This document shows, piece after piece, positions 1-14,116 of a stretch of 64,000 nt of DNA. The DNA comes from Dipetalonema caudispina (lineage: Eukaryota > Nematoda > Chromadorea > Rhabditida > Onchocercidae): contig JABVXV010000298.1 of the NCBI GenBank assembly GCA_013365325.1, forward strand, positions 1 to 64,000, given 5' to 3'. The notes beneath the pieces are model-generated. The model made no database searches. It was not told the origin of the DNA and was given only the letters and a program-made list of their open reading frames with translations. Position 1 is the stretch's first letter, and each line of letters opens with the position of its first letter. The position numbers were made by a program, and so were the translations under genes.

Positions 1-120
<120 letters not shown>

Positions 121-145
121 ACAATAAGAATGATAATAATGATAA

Positions 146-2337
146 TTCAATCCAATGTGAGTTATAATTAACGAAATATCTTATGTAGAAAATGTTTTTG
201 GTGAAAAAAGTGAATTTGATGCATTGAATAATACTTATTAATTCTAAATTAACTTTGAAAAATTAAGGATTAATTTGTAATGGAAAAATTATTTCCAAAT
301 AAAATCTAATTTTCAGGATGTGTGCAAAGAATAAGATTGTTTGCTTTTAAGAAATCTAATTACTTTAGTAAATTTTATAATATTATATTTCGTTGCCTGT
401 TTTACTGCAGTAGTTGAAAATTACTAAATTAATGGATTTATTATGAATAGTTCATCAGTTTAACATTTATTCATTAACTTATATATTTAAATCACAGCTA
501 TTTCAGTTATTCATCAATTATTGAAATTCATAATATTTTTCCTGTTGATCGAAAAATTTATTATAACTACAAGCATTTACTATTCCTCAAAAAGCAATAA
601 GTATTTCAAAAATAATTAGGCAAAACTATCATTACTTCATCTATTTTTTTTAAATTTTTTCGTGATCGCATTTTATTGAACTTTTTAATCAAATTTTGTG
701 TTGTAATTTGCACTGATAAGATTACTGCCTTTCGAAAACAATAATTATGGTAAAAGTAAGTGAACAAAAAACTTCTATTATTTCAATGAAGCTAATAATT
801 TTATCTTTTACCAAATTTTAATCTTTTATTTGAATTCAAAAAATTGCTACCTTCTTATAATTTATAAATAAATTTGTTTCTGATATTTTAAAAAAAAAAT
901 AGCGGAAAAAACAAAAAAAAGCATTTAATTATTTTCATATGTTTGCTTATCATTCATACTCATTTCTTATCATTTACTCATCATTCAGGTCTACTAAACT
1001 AAACAATTTTTTCATTCGAACTTTTAATTTCATAAAACCCATTCAAATGATTCCCAGTAAACAATGATTACTCATTTTCTTTAGATTATTACTCAAAAAC
1101 AATCCATTCATTATTAACAGTGCTTTTTGATAATCATATCAGAATGAAAATTACGAAATGATATCAACAGTAAATGATTACAACTTTAATAATAAAATAG
1201 GAAATACTTCCCTTTCATTTTTTGATAAAAATTCCTCTTTAGAAGAGGACCATTTTTGTTTTACGTACGAATAACATTTCTGAAATAATACTTATTGTTA
1301 TTGTTATGGTAAAAATATATCTAACAGGTTGAAATAACATTGAATAAATTTTTCAGCATACTTCATACTGAATAAGATTTTAATAATTCTTTTGCAGGAA
1401 CTATTCAACGTCATTAAAGAATTGTTTTGTTTTGAATTAAAATTTGAACTGATTGATTGATATTTAACTTCCTTTCATTTTATCTTCTACATGCATTTTC
1501 AGTATTTTAATACACTTTCTATCATAAGCTTCTGCATATTTTTATACTATTCTGTGGAAATTGGTTGCTGATCATTATTATTAGATATTATGATTTTTAA
1601 TAATAAACATAGTTATGCAAAAATATAAAAAAATGAAATAAGCTACAAAGTATTTCAAAGTTTTGAAGTTTTTTAGTTTAAATTTTTAGCAGGAATGAAC
1701 AATTTGAAAGTTATTTTAGAAATGGGATGAAAAAAGAATATTTTACACCATTTAATTGACCAAATATTTCAGATAAAGAATTTAAGTCCCATTTATAAAC
1801 ATAAGTATTAATATTCCATTATTTAGCGTTTGTTCATTGAAGTGATACTTTTTCAAGAAATTACATCGAGCAAAATTATTTTATTCAAATGTTGATATTA
1901 TGCATTTATTCAATTATATGGCTTCATGACTGAATTTAAGGGGATATTGGATAAAATTTAAAGAGAAAAAAAAAACGAAAACATTTAAAGAATATTATTT
2001 TCAAAATATCATTTGTCAAAATATTATCTGACAATTTTTATCAAATAATATTTTGATAATTTTGTAAGTAGTACAGTAATGAAAGTACAAATAGACAGAA
2101 ATTACATTTAATTAATTATTGCAACATGACAATCTTTTTTTTTTTTTTTTTTACTGGTGTCAACAATATTTTGAAATACAAAGTCCAAAATATTTCATTA
2201 ATATCACAATTTCAATCGATCATATAATATCATTATTCGTTTACAGTAACAGTAAACTTATCATTATTTCATTCAAATTTCAACATATTTCATTTTCATA
2301 AATTATCAAATGAAAAAAATAAATAAATAAAATGTTA
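146..2337. other. AT-rich intergenic DNA, no gene seen
   Basis: About 2.2 kb of A+T-rich sequence downstream of the esterase gene. Reading frames are short and follow homopolymer runs, for example the poly(T) tract near 2134-2151. I see no splice-bounded coding exon on either strand. Confidence 0.6.
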
Positions 2338-5300
2338 TCACCTATTAACAACAATATTATTGTATGGTTTCGCTCGAGGACTATGACATCGTGTCACCAC
2401 CACACAAATAACACTAATCCAAATGACCAAAGCGATCATACCAACCAGCAACCATAATGCCCACCATGCACGTCGATAAGCTGCTAACTATAATCATTTT
2501 AAAAGTATTACTTGAAATTTTAAAGTATTACTGATATTTCAATATTCGGTTTAGAAATATTGCTTAGTAATTCATTATTAAAAAATATTGGTTAATATTT
2601 CATTATTTAAAAATATCATTTAATATTTCGGTATTTAATTTAAAAGTATTATTTAATGCTTCAATAATCAAAGATATTAAAAAACTTTTTCTTACTGATA
2701 CATTAATAGGCGATAAATATGATATTTTTATCAATATTTAAAAAAAAGACATTTATTAAAATTTTGCAAGTTTTCATTAATTTAGTAATAACCTGTAATC
2801 GTTCATCAGCAGTTAACTCTTCACTTAATATTTGCACGGGTTTTTCACGTAATGATAACACTTCTAAAAGTACCGTTTCTTTATTCCAAAAATTTGTTAC
2901 TGGCCAATGTAAAGTACCAATTGCTTTCCTATAAAATAATTTATTCATTTCTATTCTTTAATATTGTGAGAATAAATAATTCTATTTTTAATTAGATAAA
3001 ATTAACTTTTTGGATATAAAATTCGTCACCAAATGATAATATTTTTATCGCAATCAAAAATGAACAAAAAAAAAACAATAAAATTATGCCAATAATTTTG
3101 CATTTTTTTTGATAATCTCACACTAATTGAAATTGTTGTAAAAAATTCTTATTAAATTTAGAAAAGAAGTAAACGGTTCATGTCATTTTTAAAACATATA
3201 TGTGTGGGAGGGTAGAGAAAAATAAATTTAAGAATAATAAAAATTTTTGAACTTTGGTGGTAAATCTAAGATTGCATATTGAGCGGATTCATTTGTAAAT
3301 GGTGTCCATTTGAAACCATTCCAGTCAGTTGGTGTTGGCTTCCTGAAATATTTCAGACAATTAATCCGGAAAGTGGGAGAAGCAGGATGAGAAGGACGAA
3401 AAGAAAGAAGAAATTGAATTTAGTAATGATAATAAAATGATAAATACTTTAAGGCACAAATAGCAAAAGATTTTATCGAAAGAAATCTTCACCTCTTTCT
3501 TTACAGTAAGAAAAATTAGAAATTAATAAATTGTTTACCATTTTCTTTATGCTAATTATTTAATGCATTAATTTCTAAAAAAAAAAGAGCAAACCCATAT
3601 TTGGCAAAATTTGTAATCATTGATGCGAGCATTTTAGCCATTTGTTGATCTCTTTTACTGAACGGTTCAATATGTAAATTATTACTATAACCATTTGTAA
3701 ATATATAAGCATGATCTAGGCCATGAAATGCTCTTGGTCGACCATTTTCTAAAAAATAAAATGTTCAATTAAATTAAATACTTTATATTATTTAACTACA
3801 AAATCATGAAACAACAATTGGAAAAGTTTTCATGCTCTTTTCTAAATGATCTAAGTTTTCACAATACTACGAACTTTTATTAAACTAGCAAATTGATCAT
3901 CATATATGCTAATTTCTGACTTCTTCGGATTTTGGTTTCCTATGAAAGTGCTAATTTACTTTTATTCTATTCAATATTTCAAATTTATAATGTTTGTTTA
4001 CTACATCATTTTTAGATAATTTATTTTAACAATTTTCGACTGATAAAAAATTACAGCGTTTTATTCTGCTTGATAATTTAATCTAATAAGCATTAATTAA
4101 TCCAATATTCTGACAAAGTATTTGTAATTTATCAGTTTATGACCAATCATTTTACTGTAGCTTTTTCAGTTATGTGAATTTTTACATTGATTAAAATATA
4201 TTTTGAAAAAAAAGAAAGTTTGATATTTTGTAATTCATAAATCAACATACTTAGCTTATTAATATTGAATTCCCGCGATATCTCGAACTATTCATATTGC
4301 ATACAACACTGCTTAATCATTTTTGGACAAATATTGAAAATAATTTTTTTTTTTTTTTTTGAAATAAACTAAAACAATCCAAAACATACGTCGTATGTGA
4401 AGTTCTTTTCGTTTTACTTTAATTGTTTCTTGACCAAAAATGGTGTATTTTTTCTCTTCTTCCTCATAAATTGGCGATTTTGGGAAATAATTAAATGAAT
4501 ATGCATAAACAGGTAAACCATTCTCTACGTAAGCATCAATTTCACGCTGTGCTGGTGCCACAAATTCGATATCTGCTTCTAACTGCACAAATTTTTCATT
4601 AATTACATCAATTTAATCTAACATTACATTTATAAAATAAATTTGCATTTATAAAAATATTCATTTTTATATAAAATATGCACAAATATATTTATTTTTT
4701 ATTCTATTTTCATAGATATGAATATTCATTTTTTTCTTTTCTTTTTTTTTTTTGCATAAAATATTAAGAAATAATTATACATAAATGCTTGTAAAATTTT
4801 CGATGAAGTTTTGAAAAAAAAAAAAAGAAAACTTTTTGTAAAAGGGAATACTATGGATAAAATTTAAAAATCATACATCTTGCAATCCATAAACAACACG
4901 TATCAAAGTACGATTATTTTCTGGCGTATCGATGTATCTAAATGAATTAATTATTTCATTTATTGATAAGAAAAAAAGAAAGGATTTTCGTATGTTTAAG
5001 TTTAAAATCATACTTTTTTTTTTTTTTTTTTGCATTAATTTTCTACGATAGAATTTTTATCCTTGAATATAAGCAAAAATTAAGCCAAATTAGAAAAGGA
5101 TAATATATACATTACTGGAATGAAAATTTAAACTATGAAATACTCTTGGCTAATTAAGCTAAATAATAATGCTTTTTTGGCTAACTGAAATACAACTACC
5201 GTCATTAGTCAAATTATAAATAGTTCTCGAAGAAATACTTGCAATATGGGATTATTCGACATAAATTCTCATAATAATCGGAAAAGTAAGTAATACTAAA

Positions 5301-8300
5301 TGATCGATCAATCGTAGAAAAGTTTCAAATAAAATATAATAACCTTAAAAAGCTAGCATTTGCGATAAGTTCCAGTGTTGAATTATGAAGTTTTTTTGCG
5401 CAACCAGTATGATAATGTTCATTAATAATTTTACGAATATTGCTATTACAATCTTCAGTTGAAATATCTTTGAATTCATTTAAACCATAATCTTGAGCTG
5501 AAAATTAATTTTTAATTAAAATATTTTGGGATTAATTTCTAAATTAAATTAAATTTTATAAGGAAAAAAAAAAATGAAACTCCATAACTTCCAAATTAAT
5601 AAAACAAAAATATTCAAATAGATATTATTATTGAAAAAAAAAAAAAAATTAGAAATGATAATTTTATGGATAATATGTAATGATTTCATACATATTTTTT
5701 TATTCCTTATTCTAATGATACATCTCATATTATTCAATCTGTATCATACGTATTTCATAATCGAATTACTCGATAACACGTATTTTTTGTGATTTTCACA
5801 TAAATCGCAAATCCGATATGTATGTTGTGGACTGTACACTTATCTCGTAATATTTCATACATATGTTGCAATTCAAAAAAAAAAAAAAAAAAAATTAATT
5901 TTAGAAAATAATACCTTTCTTATGAGCCCATTCATGCTCTGCGACACCAATTATGATCGGCACTCGTGCATTTTTACTAATTAATTCAGCACCAGATTGT
6001 GGTATCAGTTCATCATCCACTATCATTTTCGATACTCCTAGCTTGATATCATATCAAAATACTTTTTCATTTTTTTTTTTTTTTTTTTTTGAACCTTTTT
6101 TTTTTTTTTTTTTTTTTTATAAAACACAAAAAAGAATTAAAACATAAGTAATTTATGAAAAAAATCTTTTACATCAAGTAATCATATTATTCAGTTCTTT
6201 TAGCAATTGAAGGAAGAATCGGATAACATGAATGCTTGATATAAATAGATCTGAAAATGTGAATCAGTAAATTTATCATTCGGAATACCTCAGTAGCAAT
6301 TGCATAACGGAATGGAAATGATGAAAGATTAAGTTCATTTCCAAAACACTCAACCATTTCGATACTACTCATTTCTTCCATATTCTAAACATTGTTGTTA
6401 ATTTAGAAGAGTGAAAAAAACTTTGTGAAAAAAGAAAGGGAAAAAGAATTTAATAAATTTGTCATTTTTTATTAGGATCAACAATAGTAAAAATTAATTA
6501 ATAGCTATCATTTTAAGTTGACTAATAATTTAAAAAAATTTTAATATAATAAATTATTATTGTAACCTAATGGTAATTCATTCTTTCCATAACATTTAGT
6601 TCAATCAAATTAACTTACAGCTAAACATTCCGGTATTTTATCTTGCATATTACATTCCTTACTAGTAATTGGTAATCCGGAAGCTTTGAATAATGGTTGT
6701 ATTGTTTGTTTATCTAATTCCTTCTCACATATAATATATGCTGCAACATTATTTACACTCCATGCTGGTTGACCAAAACGATGAATAGCCCAACCAGCAG
6801 TTGATGAACCGGATAACATGATTGCTCGATGTAATAAACCTGAAAATGTAAATCGGATAACATGATTGCTTGATGTAATAAACCTGAAAATAAATGTTGT
6901 ACATTAACAAATATAAAAGTATCATCATTTGATAGTGGCGAATAAGTTATTGATTTCAAGCAACACTTCTCTACCAATGATATTATGCTATTCGATAAAA
7001 ATTTACGATAAAAGAATACGTTTGCAAGAAAAAAAGAATTTAAATGCTATTAAATTCAATTTTTTTTTTTGATTTTACAAATAATTAGAAATTGATATGT
7101 TGATCGAAAATGATTTTGCATGCTTAAATTTATCATAATTAAAAGCTATCATAATTTGAAGATTTCTTTAAGACAATTACATTGCGTCAATCACTAAATT
7201 ATTATTTAATTTGATGATACTATCACTAATTATGCTATCATTGATGATATGATTGGATCAATTTGATTATGATAGAGCAATGCATTATTTTTCTTGACTT
7301 TTTTGTGATTCTTTTTAATTAAGAGAAATTTCGCAATAGTTCATTCGTCAAATTAAAAATCTGCCTTGAAATATGGGTAGTTTAAAATATTGATGAAGAA
7401 TAAGATAATTATCGGGTATGGCATCATTTCACCTTTAGTTTTAGGTGATACTGCAAGTACCGAAACAGCAGCTGCACCAGCACTTTCACCCATAATTGTG
7501 ATCTTTGATGGATCACCGTTTAATTGTTTCATATTTGTTTGAATCCATTCTAATGCCATTACCAAATCCCATATACCCATATTACCTTCTACGTGACCGT
7601 TATTCTTATAATTCAAGAATCCTACAACAAAAAACAATATAATAGTTATAAGTATTCATCCAATAAGCGATCATTTTCCTAATTTAATATATCATAGTTT
7701 AATCATTTAAAATTTTTACTTTTATCTTTTATGAATTTTAAATTCTTCGGGAAATAAGTATACCCAAAAGTCCAAGTCGATAGTTAAGCGTTACCAATGC
7801 GACACCATTGGATGTAAAATGTTTAATAACCACTTCCATATCAATACCAGTATCACCAGAACCGGCTAGAAATGATCCACCATGAATCCATACAATGACC
7901 GGATACAATTTCGATTCTTCTTCCGGATCCTATAAACAGCAAAAATTTGCTTTTTATAACTAGAAACAGTAGAAAATTGATCGAATTAAATAGTTATAAA
8001 TAATTACCATAATATGTTGGAAGATGAAGAAGATGAAATTTGAATAATTAAATTTTCGTCAAGTTTCATTTATTTCATCAGAATGTTTTTCTGATGCATT
8101 ATCCCTAATAAGTTAATTGTTTCCGATGGAAGAGAAATAGGACTACAACTAAGAAAGTCTTCAATAAAACAAATAAATATCTTACAAATGGTGTGAAGAC
8201 ATTAAGAAATAGACAATCTTCACTTTCGTTTTGCATATTTAAACCGGCAAATTTATCATGTTTATGAAATTCCATAAATTGTAAACATGGTGAACCGTAA

Positions 8301-9989
8301 TCGAGTGCTGCATATTCCTGATGCCATCGTTTTCGTTTTACCGGACGCTACAAAATGAATCATTATTCAATGAAAAAAAAAAAAAAAAAGAAGAAAAGAA
8401 AGACAGATAAAATTCAAACTAAATTTTATTATTAATTGATTATTTTAAAAAATAATTTATTATTTTCATTAATAAAATTTTGTTTCCTCCTTTCCAGTTA
8501 TAAGAATATTTCGATTGACATTTTTTCAAATATTTTGCAAATAAACAAATAACAATTGCTCCCTCATAATAATTAATATAATAACAAATTTCATTAAAAA
8601 ACAAAAGAGCAAATATTTCAACTACAACAATCAATCATTTAGTGATAGCAGTTAAGTGTGGGAATCTATTTTCCTTATCTTATCTTTCGAGATGAATTAG
8701 ATAAATCTTCAATGCTTCATCATTTTCAGAACTGCCAGACATATCACATATCGTTTTTATGTGTTTTTTTTTTCACTTTTTTTTTTCACATCAGTGACAA
8801 TTTTACAAAAAAAACAAATCATTCATATCGAGTATTTTATTTATTATTTAAATTTGCATTACAAAGATGTTAAAAAATTCTGCTTAAGAAAATTGTCATT
8901 ATTATATTCTTCGAAGATATTTTCATATTTTACCTATAAAAAAAAAAGGGATGCATTCAATACAAAATGCATTAAAAACCATTTTTAAATGAATGACTTT
9001 GTCAAACATAAAATTGTTGGAATTGAAATTGAAGTTTGAATTTAGTTCTACAAATTTAACCAAAGAAAATAATTTTAACAGAAAATTTGGAGAAAAAAAG
9101 GTATATGGAAAAGGAACTTGAGATAAACAATTTTGATTTAGTTTATTAAATTCGTAAGAATTTTAGGAAATTAAGAATAATTATTTTATTATGTGACATG
9201 CATTGTTGAACATTGCAAATAAATGCATCTAAAAATGTTGAAAATTTGTTAATTTGAAAAAATGATATGATAATAAATCACATTTGCATCATTTTGATAG
9301 TAGCATAATGAACTTCAAAAATTACTTATTAGTTTCATATCATATGATATGATTAATTTGGAATTTAGTCGAAAATTATAACTCTCGAAACTTCACATTT
9401 TGATAGTTTTGGTTGGTAAGATAACAATTTCGCAATAATTTAAACTTTTTTAGAATTTAAAAACAAAATTGCCTTCTTTAACGATGAGAGATTTGATTGA
9501 AGGATGACGTGATTATATTGTTGAATGATAGAAATGATTCTATTTTTAGTTCGATGGAGTTTAAATGTGAAAAAAAAAGCCTCATTTTACTTTTTTTCTA
9601 AAAGATCTACAGAATTTTTAATTCGTTTCAATTGATATTTTTACATTATATGTAAAAGAGAAAGAGTGAGAGGAAGAGAAAAAAAAAAAGAAAAATATAA
9701 CCTTAAATCTTAGAGGACCAATAGGTGCTTCAGCATACGGTATACCGCGGAATATTTGAACATAATTATCGGCAAGTTTATAAATTTTACCAAGTAATAA
9801 ACCTTGTTCTACCCATACTGATCTTGATTTTTCCAAATTTTGTGACTCAATTCCGGGTATCAATATTGTAATAAGTAGTACAGATGTAAATAATAACAAA
9901 TATGCAGTAATGTTGAAATGTTGAATATGCCGTAATGGTACGAAAAGCATTTGAAGAATATTTGAAAATACAACAAAATAATTTAGCAA
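2338..9989 (-). CDS. Membrane-anchored type-B carboxylesterase, 14 exons
   Basis: Alpha/beta-hydrolase of the carboxylesterase/cholinesterase family. It probably hydrolyses esters at the cell surface or in the secretory route; substrate unknown. Exons 5'->3': 9702-9989, 8186-8347, 7764-7929, 7433-7621, 6619-6839, 6289-6384, 5915-6041, 5344-5497, 4877-4937, 4390-4582, 3595-3748, 3253-3342, 2793-2928, 2338-2487. All junctions keep frame and give 728 residues. Visible in order: a hydrophobic N-terminal segment (about 27-47), IFRGIPYAEAPIGPLRF, the family signature EDCLFLNV (exon 2), oxyanion motif HGG near 166, nucleophile elbow GESAGA with Ser near 252, a probable acid Glu in AEHEW near 409-411, and catalytic His in AFHGLDHAYIF near 561. 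A final transmembrane helix (about 687-710) is followed by a short basic tail. The intact triad argues against a neuroligin. It is not clearly an acetylcholinesterase. The exon 7 acceptor (ATCAAG) is weak, and the exon 5 acceptor region is duplicated. Confidence 0.9.
6810..6891 (-). repeat. 44-bp tandem duplication of a splice acceptor and exon start
   Basis: Two direct copies with a 44-bp period (6810-6853 and 6854-6891, nearly identical). Each contains, on the minus strand, a TTTTCAG acceptor followed by GTTTATTACATC, the first bases of esterase exon 5. The copy next to the exon keeps the reading frame. The upstream copy would shift it, because 44 is not a multiple of three. A third, more decayed copy lies at about 6219-6262 in the following intron. 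Confidence 0.85.
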
Positions 9990-10207
9990 ATTAATTTAAA
10001 TAATATAGCGTTTCTTCTAAAATAGTACAAAATTTTAATACCACCAATTAAATTTGAAAGAAAATTTTCATTGATGATTTAACAAAAAATTAAATAATGC
10101 AAAAAAACAAAAAATAATAATAATAATAATAATAATACTAATATATCAGAGTATGGATTAAATGGAAATATTTTAGTAATAATACGATAATTAAGTAGAT
10201 GATATTA

Positions 10208-10224
10208 GCTAATAATAGTAGCAA

Positions 10225-10257
<33 letters not shown>

Positions 10258-10277
10258 TAATAGTAGTTGCTATAGTT
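10208..10277. repeat. (AGT)n microsatellite
   Basis: An AGT trinucleotide array with a few GGT/AAT interruptions. It explains the poly-valine/isoleucine open frame that crosses it. Confidence 0.85.
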
Positions 10278-10726
10278 GTACTGATCGTAGTAATATTGTT
10301 AATAATTGTAGGGAAAATAACGAACAAATGTTTACCTTCTTATTTCATTAGCAGTGCTGGCAACAATATCATACTATTAACAACTGTTAATTTAATTAAT
10401 TATTCCATTTTATTCATTAATTCAAAATTATTACAAATAATTCAAGAATCAATACATTTTTAATATGCTAAATTAAATGTTAAAAAAAAAAAGAAGAAAT
10501 AATAAAATAGTTAAAAGATGAATGAATATATATTTGAAAGAAAGAATTATTTCATTTTGAGATGCGGGGGATAAAAAAGGCGGGGAGGAAAAAAGTGAGA
10601 AAAGAGAAAGGATTAAATAGCAGTTGTTCCTTTTTATACTTGACAGTTTAAAATTTTACATCATTTCTGAGATATACTTCTTCCACACACATTCACCAAT
10701 GAGAAGGAAAGGAGAAGGAGTTTAAG

Positions 10727-10780
10727 GAAAGAAGGAAAGAAGGAATGAAGGAATGAAAGAATGAATGAATGAATGAATAA
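10727..10780. repeat. (GAAG/GAAT)n tetranucleotide repeat
   Basis: GAAG units change into GAAT units along about 54 bp. This explains the His/Ser/Phe-rich frame on the opposite strand. Confidence 0.85.
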
Positions 10781-12917
10781 TAGCAGTAAGAGCATTTAAC
10801 AGTTATAGCCTTTAAAATACAAATTTTAATGCTTTTTCCTCTTCTCCTCCTCATCTCCTCTTTTATCCCCGCTTTTCCGGAGAAATTCATAAAAGAGTTG
10901 AGAGGAATAAATTTTATTTAAATAGATGGAATGCAATAATGTTACCGTAAAATTTCAATTTAATTTTCTGCAGTATGTTAGCATGAATAATGGGATCGCA
11001 TAATTGGATAGGATCGATGATAGAAAAAGTATTGAATGAAGCCGAAAAATCACCATTAAATAACTAAAAAATTTCCAAATGAAACTTCCAATCATTGAAT
11101 TCGTAAAATAAAATGATATATAAAAGATGATATCGTGAAATTTCAATAAAAAAAAAATGATTAGCTACGTAGGATTATATTTGAATGATCGATCAGTCAA
11201 TAATGCCATCAACGATTCATTTGTTGAAAGTCTTTGTTAATAACTATGATAATTTTGAAAAATTTTCCGTCAAAGTGATATTACTTAGACTTTTGTGAAA
11301 GTTTCTAGCTTAATAAAATCTATCCGTTATAGATTTGCAAAATATTCTGGTAGTATATGTAACAATATTAACCGAAAACCACAAATCCTGATACCAAACA
11401 ATTCTGTACCTGTATCAAATCCAATTTCCTACTAATTTCACTCTTGATTTTTGATATCAACCTTAATTTTCGGCAAAAAACTGCTAATTTCAGAAGAGCA
11501 GGCATAGTTACAATTATTCGTTTTGTTGTTTTGTATAATGATTTTACCATGTTCGGATATCATATCGGGTCCGTTCATTTTAAATTAATTATTCAGCAAA
11601 TTTGTTTTGAATTTTGTTCCAAAACAATAAACAATTAATGATTATTACTATTGCTCGGCAATTAAATTTGTTATGAAATGAAGCAAATACGGAGGTTAAT
11701 TACGAAACAATCCAATTATACAATTCAAATCAATGCAATCAAGGATTTTAATTCAAACGATAAGAATCAATCAATAAAGCTCAATATGTTATTCAGGCTT
11801 TTGCTCCCTCTCTTTAGATGGTTATAAGGTCAAATTCGTATATATTTAAAAGTTCATTACCAAATCAGTTTGTCATTTTTCAATTTTTTACCTATTTCTG
11901 GATCTGTGATAACAAACACTATTGCCATTTCATGAATAAATATTGTTAATTTATGGGACAAAAATAATCATTTAAAGGTGAAAGATATTTGAATCTTTTA
12001 GACTGAAAGTAGGAAGGGAACATAAAAATGAGGAAAAAATTCAGGAATTGTCCCTTGAAATTCCTAAAAAAAAAAAAATACGATATAATTAATAAAATAA
12101 GTAATAGATCAATAGAAAAATCAATAGAAAAAAATTTCTGAGCATGATTCATCTTGAAAAGAAGCAACCTGAGAGGAAAAATATGTTTTAAGACTCAATT
12201 AAGAATTATGATGAAGCATCCAAGAATAAATAATTGCCTGATATTAGTTCCAAGTTGTGGAACAACTGCAAAATAAAAAATACGGATAGACTAACAAATA
12301 AAGGAAAAATTGATCTTTTATTATATTAAGACAATGTTGGTTCAAAGTAACAAAAAAAATTTGGTTTCGAAATTTTGATTGGAGATGAAACCAAATTTTC
12401 TGTTAACAGATCCGATAATAAAGTGAATAATTAAAATATAAAAAAAGCAAAGGAAGAGGAGATCAACCTGGAATAACAATCACAACAAGTTGAAACGAAA
12501 GAGGTGCCGCATATAAACAACATTTTCTCACTAATATGATATAAAACATTTTAAAAAAAGAAATATAAATATGATATCATTTCAGGTAGATAAAAGCTGA
12601 CTATAAATTAACTTCAAAATTTTAAAATTAAAAATTTTGTCATATATCTGACGTTCATTCTCTACTCACTACTTTGTAGCAATCAAACAAAAATTAAAAT
12701 TTGAAAAGAAATGCACAAAAATTAGTTCTATAATAAGAACATATTAAATTATGTGTCATAAATTAATTTTAAATTTATTGCAAAAAAAAAAAAAAAAAAA
12801 TAAATGCATGTTGTTTTTGGATAATAAATTTGTGCATTTCTTGTGCAATACAGGAAAAAAACAAAAAAAAGAAAAAAAAAAAGAAAAAAACAAAAACAAA
12901 CATCTTATTTGATGTAA

Positions 12918-14075
12918 TCATATAATATAAAATATGAAAAGCGCAACTGTTCCTAAATTAATGACAACAGAATGAGTAGAAGCTAAGTTACATTTATCTT
13001 TTGTACAAACGCACATCCTTTCAACAGCACGAAGATCTGATCCTGGTAAATTGGATGGTGTTTCTTCACATAAACCAACTTGAATACCACCATCTGTCTC
13101 ATTTAAACAACCACGTTTCACTGTCGTATATCCTACAAACAATTCTTTCATAAATTAAAAAAAAAAAATGAGGAAAAAATTTCATCCAAATCAACTATGA
13201 TATTTCATACATGAATATGATAGTTTATATGAATATATTTATTAAGAAAGTAAATATTACAAATAGTTGCTTTAGGTTTTATCTTTTAAATTACACATAT
13301 ATGATTTCGGAATCTATTTTGAAAAACTTCACAAACATTCAACATTTCAAAAATTTAATAAGGGAAAAAAGTTTTATTAATTCATTTAATGATTTGTTTA
13401 AGCGAAACGCAATGAATAAATTAGCTAACCATCAGCGACAAATTCTGCTTTGTAACAATACCGTCCTTGACATATGTCTTCACAGTTTGGACTGCTACCT
13501 GGACAATTGTGACATTCAAGAAAACGATCACCTTTAAAAAAAAAAAAAAAAATTTAATTAAGAAAAAATTAAATTTTGAACTAAAATAAATATAATAGCT
13601 TATTAGTTTATAAAAACAAATGTATTTATTCAAAAAAAAAAAATTAAATGCTATCAATTGCTATCTTAGTACTAGAAAATTCTAAATAATTTCATAAAAC
13701 AAAATAAATACAATAATGATTTGCTAAATTATCATTACAATCATTGTAATTAAGATTGTCGAAAACTTCTACAGTGTTATTATGATATGAATATACCTAA
13801 TTTCTTCTTCGTTGAAAATATTTCCTAATGGGATGATACATTTCATTTTTCTTATAGTATCACAGCATTCATTTTAATTCTCAAGAAATATTTGCTAAAA
13901 ATTATCCAAATTTTTAATGCTCTTTTTCATGCCAAAATGAGTATACAAATATGATCTAACATAAAATTTAGAAATTTAAAATTAAACAAGTAATAATGTA
14001 TTTGAAAATACCTGTTGGCTCACCAATATTTTCAATGAATAATAATGAAATTGCCATTAAAAGCATAAACATCAT
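12918..14075 (-). CDS. Ly6/quiver-like three-finger surface protein, 3 visible exons
   Basis: Small secreted protein, probably GPI-anchored to the outer cell surface. Exons 5'->3': 14012-14116 (ATG at 14073-14075), 13440-13531 read through its donor at 13430 (exon 13430-13531), and 12918-13132. The phase is kept and the product is 126 residues from this ATG. A hydrophobic leader MMFMLLMAISLLFI is followed by a ten-cysteine domain: CHNC, NCEDIC, YCY, RGC, GLC, MCVC and a terminal KCN that matches the Ly6/uPAR 'CN' ending. A C-terminal hydrophobic tail (VALFIFYII) follows, as in GPI-signal peptides. The cysteine order fits nematode Ly6 proteins and Drosophila quiver/sleepless, which modulate ion channels or receptors; a role here is not shown. 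An acceptor just before 14116 means the frame may extend upstream into an exon I did not find, or may be a spliced-leader site. Confidence 0.8.
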
Positions 14076-14116
14076 TCCTGTTAATATTTTATCACTTTTA
14101 TAGCTAGATCTTTTAC

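Larger units (their letters stand above)
9990..12917. other. Intergenic stretch with simple repeats
   Basis: Lies between the esterase start and the Ly6-like gene, so it should contain the esterase promoter. It holds an AAT run near 10111-10135, an AGT run near 10215-10260 and GAAG/GAAT repeats near 10727-10780. Open frames here are short, low in complexity and not splice-bounded. I see no gene. Confidence 0.55.

Noticed and set aside
2338..9989. Neuroligin or acetylcholinesterase identity for the esterase
   Set aside because: The nucleophile serine motif is intact, unlike neuroligins, and I see no features specific to acetylcholinesterase.
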